From NCBI GenBank assembly GCA_903860085.1, contig CAIOPD010000017.1, positions 1 through 7,007 on the forward strand: DNA of 7,007 nucleotides. The letters are read 5' to 3'. A program made the position numbers and the translations under genes. Shown here piece by piece: positions 1 to 5,511 of the stretch. The notes under the pieces were generated by a model that was not told the origin of the DNA, ran no database searches, and worked only from the letters and a program-made list of their open reading frames with translations. Origin of the DNA: an uncultured Pseudomonadota bacterium (GTDB taxonomy: Bacteria > Pseudomonadota > Gammaproteobacteria > Burkholderiales > Methylophilaceae). Every line of letters starts with the position of its first letter. Position 1 is the first letter of the stretch.

Positions 1-325
1 CCACTACAGGTAAGTGGCGAATATGATGATCTGCCATAATAGACATGCCTTGCTCTACGCTATCGTTGGGGCCGGCACTTAGCACTTTATGCGTCATTAC
101 TTCAGCAATTTGCGTTGTTTTTGAAGATCGACCTTTTAGAATTACCTCGCGTGCATAGTCACGCTCTGAAAAAATACCGACTAATTTTTCACCGTCTAGC
201 ACCACTAAAGCACCAATTTTATATTCCGCCATGATCACCAAAGCATCAAATACTGGGCGATTCTGGGTAATGGAAATTACCTCTTTATACTTTTTGCTAT
301 CAAGCAATTGTTGTAATGTTTTCAT
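1..325 (-). CDS. CBS-domain pair protein, C-terminus cut off by window edge
   Basis: Reading the minus strand from ATG at 325 gives 108 residues (starting MKTLQQLLDSKKYKEVISI) that run open off the left edge. A first CBS motif spans about residues 13-65, with the typical MAEYKIGALVVLDGEKLVGI core followed by FSERDYARE. A second CBS motif begins at about residue 76 (EVMT) and reaches HIRHLPVV at the cut. Stand-alone two-CBS proteins of this type are usually about 140-150 residues, so roughly the last quarter is missing. CBS pairs generally bind adenine nucleotides or NAD(H) and act as energy sensors; the partner of this one cannot be told from sequence. A strong ribosome-binding site (AAGGAG, 337-332) lies 6 nt before the ATG. 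It is divergent from the marR-like gene, with 121 bp between the two starts, so the operator found there could also affect it. The family call is firm; the biological role is unknown. Confidence 0.9.
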   Translation of the reverse strand, partial: MKTLQQLLDSKKYKEVISITQNRPVFDALVIMAEYKIGALVVLDGEKLVGIFSERDYAREVILKGRSSKTTQIAEVMTHKVLSAGPNDSVEQGMSIMADHHIRHLPVV

Positions 326-408
326 TAACCTCTCCTTGCCTTAATTGGTTTTTAATATACACCAAAAAGCATCATACCCATATGTGCTAGCTTATTTTAT
401 AAATACGA

Positions 409-436
409 TTGACTTAGTTAGCTAGCTAACTATAAT
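409..436 (+). promoter_or_regulatory. Near-consensus sigma-70 promoter of the marR-like gene
   Basis: A -35 box TTGACT (409-414; consensus TTGACA) and a perfect -10 box TATAAT (431-436) are separated by 16 bp. Transcription would be expected to start near A443/A444. The first possible ATG of the gene (435) shares bases with the -10 box, so it would not be in the transcript, whereas the ATG at 447 would lie only about 3-4 nt from the mRNA 5' end. The spacer is filled by the palindrome at 415-432. The box match is seen directly; the start site is inferred. Confidence 0.75.
415..432. promoter_or_regulatory. Perfect 18-bp palindrome, probable MarR/SlyA-type operator
   Basis: TAGTTAGCTAGCTAACTA reads identically on both strands over all 18 bp. 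It begins right after the -35 box and overlaps the first two bases of the -10 box, so a bound dimer would block RNA polymerase. Its central 12 bp, TTAGCTAGCTAA (418-429), differ at one position from the SlyA recognition sequence TTAGCAAGCTAA known from Salmonella. Because the next gene encodes a MarR/SlyA-family winged-helix protein, autorepression is the natural inference. The divergent CBS gene starts 90 bp away and might be co-controlled, but its own promoter could not be resolved. Confidence 0.72.
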
Positions 437-446
437 GGTCCTAATT

Positions 447-950
447 ATGTTGCAACTTAAAGATCTCCCTACTCCAGATGTGCTGGCAAAGTTTGCCATA
501 CGCTACCCTGATGCCGATGTTACGGCGGTGTCTAGTGTATTGCAGTTGTTACGCGTCGCTACTGACTTATCCATTGCATTGGATGCTTGTTTAAGTAAGC
601 ACGGACTATTGCAAGGGCGTTGGTGGGTGCTTATTTTATTGATGCGTGAGGACGATAAAACTTCACAGCCCTCAATATTGGCAGACAAAGCCGGGGTTAC
701 CCGTGCCACTATGACTGGTCTGCTTGATGGTTTGGAGCAAAGTGGTCTAATCGCGCGCGTGTTTGCAAAAGAGGATAGACGTACAGTTTTAATTAATTTA
801 ACCGATGCTGGCGTTAAAAAGTTAGATAGCGTAATGCCCGATTATTACCGCCGTATAAGACGTTGTATGCAAGGGTTAGATGAAGAACAGCGGCAACAAC
901 TACAGAAAATTTTAGCTTTAATAAATCTTGGCATTCCCGCCTTGACTTAA
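447..950 (+). CDS. MarR/SlyA-family winged-helix transcriptional regulator
   Basis: From ATG 447 the protein has 167 residues (MLQLKDLPTPDVL...). In that numbering a helix-turn-helix covers about residues 75-98 (ILADKAGVTRATMTGLLDGL). It is followed by the wing, with the family hallmark DRR at 110-112 and LTDAG at 118-122. Flanking helices (about 25-60 and 128-165) would form the dimer interface. Proteins of this family repress transcription as dimers on palindromes and are released by small phenolic ligands or oxidants. A start at 435 (four residues longer) is possible, but that ATG lies inside the -10 box. Neither ATG has a Shine-Dalgarno sequence, and the MLQLKDLPT-type N-terminus fits relatives recalled from memory. 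The gene is first in a co-directional set with an NTF2-like protein and a DMT exporter, suggesting autoregulated control of efflux. Cysteines at residues 48 and 140 are present but not at the classic OhrR sensor position as far as I can judge. The ligand is unknown. Confidence 0.9.
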   Translation: MLQLKDLPTPDVLAKFAIRYPDADVTAVSSVLQLLRVATDLSIALDACLSKHGLLQGRWWVLILLMREDDKTSQPSILADKAGVTRATMTGLLDGLEQSGLIARVFAKEDRRTVLINLTDAGVKKLDSVMPDYYRRIRRCMQGLDEEQRQQLQKILALINLGIPALT

Positions 951-996
951 GCATATTTAAAATTAGAGCATCAATTTAAACAATAGGACTATTACC

Positions 997-1374
997 ATGA
1001 GCAATATTCAAAGTGCAATTTCAGCCATCAATGCAAAGTTTGATTTGGCATTTAATACAAAAAATGCGGCAGACATTGGCCAGTTATATGCAGAAAATGC
1101 CGTTGTATTACCAGCGCCAGCGGGTGCGACGGTCAAAGGGCGTCAGGCCGTAGTAGATTTTTTTACAGGTTTAATCGAAGCTGGCGTGATTGATCATCAA
1201 CTTACTTTGGTCGATGCGGTAGAAGATGGAAATTTAGCTTATCAGGTGGGCTTATGGGCCGGTGCTATGGTCGATGCGCAAGGCGGAAGACAAACATTCG
1301 GTGGCAATGTCCATCTGGTTTACCGCAAACAAGCTGATGGTAAGTGGTTGGCTGTTACCCATATTTGGAACTAA
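997..1374 (+). CDS. SgcJ/EcaC-type NTF2-like (SnoaL/DUF4440) small protein
   Basis: The 125-residue product fits one NTF2-like cone-shaped domain. An N-terminal helix (about 3-33) contains the characteristic FNTKNAADIGQLYAENAVVLPAP. It is followed by VKGRQAVVDFF (46-56) and then curved-sheet strands ending in HLVYRKQADGKWLAVTHIWN (106-125). NTF2-like proteins bind or transform small hydrophobic molecules, and SgcJ/EcaC members are often labelled oxidoreductase or polyketide-tailoring on weak grounds. Nothing here fixes a substrate, and no signal peptide is visible. An AGGA (985-988) lies 8 nt before the ATG. The gene sits 46 bp after the regulator and 13 bp before the exporter gene, so co-transcription is likely. 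A role in binding or modifying the compound exported by the neighbour is a guess from context. The family assignment is good; the function is open. Confidence 0.85.
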   Translation: MSNIQSAISAINAKFDLAFNTKNAADIGQLYAENAVVLPAPAGATVKGRQAVVDFFTGLIEAGVIDHQLTLVDAVEDGNLAYQVGLWAGAMVDAQGGRQTFGGNVHLVYRKQADGKWLAVTHIWN

Positions 1375-1387
1375 AAATTTAGTGACC

Positions 1388-2302
1388 ATGAATAGTCGCA
1401 AAAATACCATACGCGCCTTTCTCGCACTAATGACCTTGACGGTCATTTGGGGGTATAACTGGGTGGTCATGAAAAGCGCTTTGTTGTATGCCGGCGCTTT
1501 TCAATTTGCTGCCTTGCGCACTGTGATTGGAACAGTGTGTTTATTTGCAGTAGTCATCGTGATGCGTAAGCCATTGCGCATTAAAGAAATGCCCACACTT
1601 ATATTGCTAGGTTTATTACAAACTAGTGGTTTCACTGGATTGCTGATTTGGGCATTGGTAGAAGGAGGTGCCGGGAAAACCGCAGTACTCACCTATACCA
1701 TGCCATTTTGGGTGATGGTGCTAGCTTGGCCACTATTGGGTGAAAAAATACGTGGTTTGCAATGGCCAGCAGCACTGCTTTCCACCATGGGCATGCTATT
1801 TATTTTAGATCCTATGCATTTAGGTGCCGATACCTTCAGTATGTTTTTAGCCCTGCTATCAGGTATTTTTTGGGCGTTATCGGTGATTGTGGCTAAAAAG
1901 CTACACCACCGCGTGCCAGATTTAGATCTACTCACACTCACCGCTTGGCAGATGTTGTTTGGCTCAATTCCAATTATGATTGCTGCAATATTAGTACCAG
2001 CACCAACCATGCAATGGACACCCTATTTTATAGGAGCTGTCATTTTTAACTCTGTATTTTGTAATGCCTTGGCTTGGATATTGTGGCTATACGCGCTACA
2101 ACGCTTGAGCGCTGGGGTGGCTAGCATGTCATCCATGCTGGCACCAGTGATAGGGGTGATGGCAGCTTGGGGGCAGTTGCAGGAAGTGCCTACCACCACA
2201 GAGTTTATCGGTATGACCCTGATTGGCCTGTCCCTCGCCATTATCTCGATAATTAGTATCCGAAAACATACACCTATAGACCCAGCTATGGGGCAAGATT
2301 GA
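1388..2302 (+). CDS. EamA/DMT-superfamily inner-membrane transporter
   Basis: A 304-residue, strongly hydrophobic protein of the usual length for this family. Two EamA repeats of about five transmembrane helices each are visible, at about residues 10-140 and 150-290. The first opens with the hallmark TVIWGYNWVVMK (18-29), and the short loop between the halves carries ILDPMHLGADT (139-149). The first repeat ends with a typical WPLLGEK (114-120). DMT exporters move amino acids, drugs or other metabolites out of the cell, and the substrate cannot be predicted. I place the start at ATG 1388, 13 bp after the previous stop. The reading frame stays open upstream to 1262, but that extension overlaps the preceding gene and lacks family character. 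An in-frame GTG at 1382 is a second option. No clear Shine-Dalgarno sequence precedes it, so translational coupling to the upstream gene is plausible. The C-terminal tail is short and polar. Confidence 0.92.
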   Translation: MNSRKNTIRAFLALMTLTVIWGYNWVVMKSALLYAGAFQFAALRTVIGTVCLFAVVIVMRKPLRIKEMPTLILLGLLQTSGFTGLLIWALVEGGAGKTAVLTYTMPFWVMVLAWPLLGEKIRGLQWPAALLSTMGMLFILDPMHLGADTFSMFLALLSGIFWALSVIVAKKLHHRVPDLDLLTLTAWQMLFGSIPIMIAAILVPAPTMQWTPYFIGAVIFNSVFCNALAWILWLYALQRLSAGVASMSSMLAPVIGVMAAWGQLQEVPTTTEFIGMTLIGLSLAIISIISIRKHTPIDPAMGQD

Positions 2303-2319
2303 CATTCTCTCCGACCTAA

Positions 2320-2375
2320 ATGAACTGCACCTTAACCAGTTAGATATCTAGTCCCACTTTTGGGGTGCAGTTCAT
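2320..2375. repeat. 56-bp inverted-repeat element with IS3-like ends (deletion remnant or mini-element)
   Basis: Perfect 12-bp arms, ATGAACTGCACC (2320-2331) and GGTGCAGTTCAT (2364-2375), enclose 32 bp. The 32 bp contain a further perfect 10-bp palindrome TAGATATCTA (2341-2350). The block from 2321 to 2374 begins TG and ends CA, as IS3-family elements do. Its right end, read inward on the minus strand (TGAACTGCACCCCAAAAGT), closely resembles IS3-family termini that I recall. No transposase gene is present, and I see no clear 3-4-bp target duplication at either edge. The likely explanation is two IS ends brought together by internal deletion, or a very small non-autonomous derivative. It could also fold as a hairpin in the 3' region of the exporter mRNA, but no U-run follows, so it is not a standard terminator. 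Confidence 0.55.
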
Positions 2376-2449
2376 GAGCTGGAAAGATTTCTCCATAATC
2401 TATTAAAGTTGGCTTACTTCATCGTTTAGTGAGCTCATAACCTAGCCTG

Positions 2450-2458
2450 TGTTAAAAT
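2450..2458 (+). promoter_or_regulatory. Possible extended -10 promoter of yebC
   Basis: TGTTAAAAT matches the extended -10 pattern TGnTATAAT at all but one base. It lies 34 nt before the yebC start, which would leave a short leader carrying the AAGGA ribosome-binding site (2479-2483). No recognisable -35 box is found 16-18 bp upstream, as is tolerated for extended -10 promoters. This is the best candidate for transcription of the yebC-ruv-ybgC-tolQ run. Confidence 0.4.
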
Positions 2459-2491
2459 TCAAAATATCTAAAAGTGTTAAGGATTAGTAAT

Positions 2492-3217
2492 ATGGCAGGT
2501 CATAGTAAATGGGCGAATATTCAGCATCGAAAAGGCCGTCAAGACGCAAAACGCGGCAAGATTTTCACTAAAATAATTAAAGAAATTACAGTGGCAGCAC
2601 GCCTAAGTGGTGGAGATGTCACCATGAATCCACGTTTACGTGCGGCGGTGGCTGAAGCCAAAGAAGAGAACATGCCAGCAGACAACATCACTCGTGCCAT
2701 TAAAAAAGGTACAGGGGAGTTAGAAGGCGTCAACTATGAGGAAATTCGCTACGAAGGCTATGGCATTAACGGCGCGGCAATTATTATTGACTGCCTTACC
2801 GACAATAAGCAGCGTGCAGTTGCAGACGTACGTCATGCGCTGACCAAGTTCGGCGGAAATTTAGGCACCGATGGTTCAGTAGCTTTTATGTTCAAGCATT
2901 GCGGTAGCTTGCTCTATGCTCCAGGTACTTCTGAAGATAAAGTAATGGAAATCGCATTAGAAGCTGGCGCGGAAGATATCGTAACTGATGAAGATGGCAG
3001 TATTGAGGTCATTACTGCCCCGAATGATTTTTTAAGCGTTAAAGAAATCATGGAAGCGGCAGGTTTGAAAGCCGTGCTGGCAGAGGTTGCCATGAAGCCT
3101 AGTATTGAGACAGTGTTTACTGGCGATGATGCCGTGAGAATGCAAAAAATTCTAGATGCGCTAGAAGATCTAGATGATGTGCAGGATGTCTACACGACCG
3201 CGGTCATTGAAGAATAA
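2492..3217 (+). CDS. yebC: YebC/TACO1-family protein (PmpR-type regulator / translation factor)
   Basis: The 241-residue product begins with the invariant family N-terminus MAGHSKWANIQHRK and ends with DLDDVQDVYTTAVIE. Other family marks are KIFTKIIKEITVAAR (about 23-37), NPRLRAAVAEAKEENMPADNITRAIKK (46-72, quoted in part), YEGYG (87-91), HALTKFGGNLGTDGSVAF (115-132) and the acidic EAGAEDI (157-163). Members have been described as DNA-binding regulators (PmpR in Pseudomonas), and more recently as ribosome-associated factors that relieve stalling, for example at proline-rich stretches. ATG 2492 is chosen over the in-frame GTG at 2474 because it gives the canonical N-terminus and has AAGGA 8 nt upstream. 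yebC directly before ruvC is a widespread proteobacterial pairing. Here it is separated by 70 bp with only a weak hairpin, so it may be co-transcribed with the ruv genes. Length and motifs are normal. Confidence 0.97.
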   Translation: MAGHSKWANIQHRKGRQDAKRGKIFTKIIKEITVAARLSGGDVTMNPRLRAAVAEAKEENMPADNITRAIKKGTGELEGVNYEEIRYEGYGINGAAIIIDCLTDNKQRAVADVRHALTKFGGNLGTDGSVAFMFKHCGSLLYAPGTSEDKVMEIALEAGAEDIVTDEDGSIEVITAPNDFLSVKEIMEAAGLKAVLAEVAMKPSIETVFTGDDAVRMQKILDALEDLDDVQDVYTTAVIEE

Positions 3218-3227
3218 AAATGCTTAA

Positions 3228-3253
3228 TTTGACCTTATTGGCTCAATGTCAAA
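3228..3253 (+). other. Imperfect hairpin between yebC and ruvC
   Basis: TTTGAC (3228-3233) pairs with GTCAAA (3248-3253), and inside it ATTG (3237-3240) pairs with CAAT (3244-3247) around a GCT loop. This makes a ten-pair stem with a three-base bulge on the 5' side. A second small stem, ATGC/GCAT (3255-3258 with 3263-3266), follows directly. The stems are AT-rich and no U-run follows, so this is unlikely to be an efficient terminator. It could attenuate or process the transcript between the two genes. Confidence 0.35.
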
Positions 3254-3287
3254 TATGCTCCAGCATTGACTTTAAGTTCATCGGGTT

Positions 3288-3860
3288 TTGCAAACGTTGA
3301 GTGGCGTCAGAATTTTAGGAATAGACCCTGGCCTGCGCATGACAGGTTTTGGTGTTATAGAAAAGACAGGCGAAAAAATTACTTATGTTGCCAGTGGAAC
3401 TATTAAAACAGCGAGTGCTAAGAAAAATAAAGTTGAAGGCGAAGACGACAGAGAGGAGTTGCCTGCCAGGCTGAAAGTCATACTCGATGGATTATTTGAG
3501 GTGATTGATACCTATCTTCCGCAACAAGTCGCGATAGAGAAAGTCTTTGTGAATGTAAACCCACAGTCAACTTTGCTCCTTGGGCAGGCGCGTGGAGCTG
3601 CGATTAGCGCAGCAGTTATTCGTAATTTGATGGTGGCGGAATATACTGCGCTTCAAGTAAAGCAAGCCGTAGTTGGTAACGGCCATGCACAAAAAGAGCA
3701 AGTGCAAGAAATGGTAAAGCGTTTGTTGAAACTACCGGCTGCACCGAAACCTGATTCAGCCGATGCCTTAGCGTGTGCGATTTGCCATGCGCATGGTGGC
3801 CAAGGCTTGGGGAAGCTTGCTACGGCAGGTTTTAGAGTCAAAGGCGGAAGATTGATATGA
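3288..3860 (+). CDS. ruvC: Holliday-junction resolvase RuvC
   Basis: RuvC cuts Holliday junctions symmetrically after RuvAB branch migration. The 190-residue product shows the RNase H-like fold motifs. The four acidic catalytic residues can be placed as D13 (LGIDPG), E84 (AIEKVF), D156 and D159 (KPDSADAL). VKQAVVGNGHAQKEQV (124-139) is the conserved DNA-binding region. Compared with E. coli (173 residues) there is an extra charged segment of about a dozen residues around 43-57 (SAKKNKVEGEDDREE), just before LPARLK. No ATG is available: an in-frame stop lies at 3273-3275, so the start must be TTG 3288 or TTG 3297. The latter gives MSGVRILGIDPG, closer to the usual N-terminus. Neither has a clear Shine-Dalgarno sequence, suggesting modest expression or coupling to upstream translation. 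The stop codon overlaps the ATG of a minicistron leading to ruvA. Function is very sure; the exact start is not. Confidence 0.96.
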   Translation: MQTLSGVRILGIDPGLRMTGFGVIEKTGEKITYVASGTIKTASAKKNKVEGEDDREELPARLKVILDGLFEVIDTYLPQQVAIEKVFVNVNPQSTLLLGQARGAAISAAVIRNLMVAEYTALQVKQAVVGNGHAQKEQVQEMVKRLLKLPAAPKPDSADALACAICHAHGGQGLGKLATAGFRVKGGRLI

Positions 3861-3877
3861 TAGGGCGAACAAAATGA
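3857..3877 (+). CDS. Six-codon minicistron MIGRTK bridging ruvC and ruvA
   Basis: ATG 3857 overlaps the ruvC stop (ATGA, 3857-3860) and has GGAAG (3846-3850) 6 nt upstream. It reads M-I-G-R-T-K and stops at TGA 3875-3877, which overlaps the ruvA start (ATGA, 3874-3877). Its first four codons encode the same MIGR with which RuvA begins, and ATGATAGG occurs at both 3857-3864 and 3874-3881, 17 bp apart. This looks like a start region that was duplicated or shifted out of frame, leaving a tiny cistron that could hand ribosomes from ruvC to ruvA. Translation is inferred, not shown. ruvA also has its own AGGG (3862-3865), 8 nt before its ATG. Confidence 0.4.
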   Translation: MIGRTK

Positions 3878-4455
3878 TAGGCAGGTTGCACGGAATTTTG
3901 CTAGAAAAAACACCACCGCTAGTGCTGATTGATTGCAATGGCGTTGGATATGAATGCGAAGTGCCGATGAGTACTTTTTATAACCTGCCAGCTATTGGTG
4001 AGAAAGTGATTATGCTCACTCACTTTGTGGTGCGTGAAGATGCGCAGCTATTGTATGGCTTTGGTAGCAACCAAGAACGTGCCACCTTTAGACAATTACT
4101 CAAGGTCAACGGCATCGGAGCTAAATCTGCCCTGTCTATACTGAGTGGCTTGTCCATAGATGAGCTGGTGCATGCAGTAGCATTGCAAGATGCAGCTATG
4201 CTTACGCGTGTCCCTGGAGTGGGTAAAAAAACTGCAGAACGCTTGCTGCTAGAGTTGAAAGACAAGTTTACTATAGACGGTGTTGCCGCCATGAGCACTA
4301 ACCAAGCCAAGTCGGCCAGTGGCGATGTGCTGAATGCTTTGTTGGCTTTAGGCTACAACGAGCGCGAAGCTCTTGCCGCTGTTAAGTTATTGCCCGCAGA
4401 TGTCGCTGTGGCTGACGGTATACGTCAATCATTAAAGGCCTTGTCCAAAGCATGA
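3874..4455 (+). CDS. ruvA: Holliday-junction branch-migration subunit RuvA
   Basis: RuvA tetramers bind the four-way junction and load the RuvB motor rings. The 193-residue product has the three expected domains. An OB-fold covers about residues 1-63 (MIGRLHGILLEK, GVGYECEVP, REDAQLLYGF). A central domain carries two helix-hairpin-helix motifs, VNGIGAKSA (78-86) and VPGVGKKTA (113-121). A flexible linker (about 134-148) leads to the C-terminal RuvB-contacting domain (149-192, with VLNALLALGYNEREA). The E-D pair at positions 55-56 (REDAQ) corresponds to the acidic pin seen in the E. coli protein. The gene begins 13 bp after ruvC through the MIGRTK minicistron. Its stop overlaps the next start by 4 bp (ATGA). 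Length and motifs are normal. Confidence 0.97.
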   Translation: MIGRLHGILLEKTPPLVLIDCNGVGYECEVPMSTFYNLPAIGEKVIMLTHFVVREDAQLLYGFGSNQERATFRQLLKVNGIGAKSALSILSGLSIDELVHAVALQDAAMLTRVPGVGKKTAERLLLELKDKFTIDGVAAMSTNQAKSASGDVLNALLALGYNEREALAAVKLLPADVAVADGIRQSLKALSKA

Positions 4456-5507
4456 TTCCCACCATTAATACTAATCAGCTAACACGCATTACTTTAGTGC
4501 TGCTGCTCATTACTGGTTGCTTTTATGTGTTACGGCCATTGATGGCGGCCATACTATTGTCCACCATTATCTGCGTGTTCACTTGGCCACTTTATCATTC
4601 GTTATGGAGCAGATTCGGAAAACGAGACACCTTAGCGGCCATGATGATGACTTTATTGTTATTGGTGGCACTGATTTTACCAATGGCTTATTTGGCCGCC
4701 AATTTTGCAGATTTCACAGCTACTTTAGTCAATCAATTCCAGCCTATATTGCAGAGTCTGCAACCGCATGCGCCTGACTGGATGCGCAATTTACCCATTA
4801 TTGGCGGTCAGGTAAGTGAGGCTTGGGAGCGCGCAGCCGTTAGCCACGAAGAGCTGATGAAGTTGGTCAGTCAGTACTACGAGCCACTTCGAACATTCAG
4901 TCTGCAAGCAGTCCAGTTAGTCATGGGTGGTTTGATGCAATTAATATTGGTGGTATTTATCGCGTTCTTCTTTTATCGGGATGGTGCGCGCTTGGGGGCA
5001 GGCTTGATGACGATTGCACATAAGCTTGGTGGTGAGTTAGGCAGAGAAGTATTGACCCTTTCGCGCGGCACAGTGCGGGCTGTCATGCTTGGTATTTTCG
5101 GTACGGCATTGGCGCAAGCCTTGGTGGCATTGGTTGGATTTGAGGTTGCCGGAGTGCCATTGCCTTTGTTGTTAGCGGCCATCACATTTTTTCTGTCGGT
5201 AATTCCAGTGGGGCCTCCATTAGTTTGGGGAGGCGCTTCATTATGGTTGTATGGCCACGGGGAGCCTGGTTGGGCACTGTTCATGTTTTTATATGGCTTG
5301 CTGGTTATAAGTACTGTTGATAATGTAGTAAAACCTATTTTAATTAGCCATTCATCGCATCTACCTATATTGCTTGTGGTGTTGGGGGTTTTAGGAGGTA
5401 TCGTTGCTTTTGGTTTTATTGGTATTTTCCTTGGGCCTACCTTGCTAGCGGTCGCGTTGACGCTGGTCAAGCACTGGATCGATTTACATAACCAGAAAGT
5501 TCACTAA
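4452..5507 (+). CDS. AI-2E/PerM-family (YdiK-like) membrane permease lying between ruvA and ruvB
   Basis: A 351-residue polytopic membrane protein of typical length for the AI-2E exporter (PerM/UPF0118) family. Hydrophobic segments lie at about residues 11-45 and 61-84. A soluble stretch follows (about 85-150), then segments near 155-175, 207-230, 235-262, 273-289 and 303-338. Family signatures are VIPVGPPLVW (250-259), VDNVVKP (289-295) and GFIGIFLGP (321-329). Relatives include TqsA, reported to export autoinducer-2, and members acting as Na+/H+ antiporters, so the name does not fix a substrate. The start overlaps the ruvA stop by ATGA, with only a distant AAAGG (4434-4438) upstream, implying translational coupling. 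It ends 4 bp before ruvB. It has no evident part in recombination, so its position may be a matter of shared expression. Family is sure, role open. Confidence 0.92.
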   Translation: MIPTINTNQLTRITLVLLLITGCFYVLRPLMAAILLSTIICVFTWPLYHSLWSRFGKRDTLAAMMMTLLLLVALILPMAYLAANFADFTATLVNQFQPILQSLQPHAPDWMRNLPIIGGQVSEAWERAAVSHEELMKLVSQYYEPLRTFSLQAVQLVMGGLMQLILVVFIAFFFYRDGARLGAGLMTIAHKLGGELGREVLTLSRGTVRAVMLGIFGTALAQALVALVGFEVAGVPLPLLLAAITFFLSVIPVGPPLVWGGASLWLYGHGEPGWALFMFLYGLLVISTVDNVVKPILISHSSHLPILLVVLGVLGGIVAFGFIGIFLGPTLLAVALTLVKHWIDLHNQKVH

Positions 5508-5511
5508 CGCC

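Noticed and set aside
1262..1387. Upstream extension of the EamA transporter reading frame by 42 residues
   Set aside because: It overlaps the preceding NTF2-like gene in another frame and has no membrane-protein character before MNSRKNT. The ATG at 1388 gives the normal family length.
2320..2375. The inverted repeat as an intrinsic terminator of the exporter operon
   Set aside because: The loop is 32 nt and no T-run follows the right arm, so it does not fit a standard terminator.
2374..2438. Distant 7-bp inverted repeat ATGAGCT / AGCTCAT upstream of yebC
   Set aside because: Short arms 51 bp apart are expected by chance in AT-rich DNA, and no regulator context supports them.
3266..3271. 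TTGACT as a -35 box for a ruvC promoter
   Set aside because: No -10-like hexamer is found 16-18 bp downstream; that position falls on the ruvC start itself.
4973..5470. Long minus-strand open frame opposite the permease gene
   Set aside because: Its composition (rich in P, T, N, K) is that of an antisense shadow of a hydrophobic gene. It has no ribosome-binding site or family resemblance, and the plus-strand frame is clearly real.
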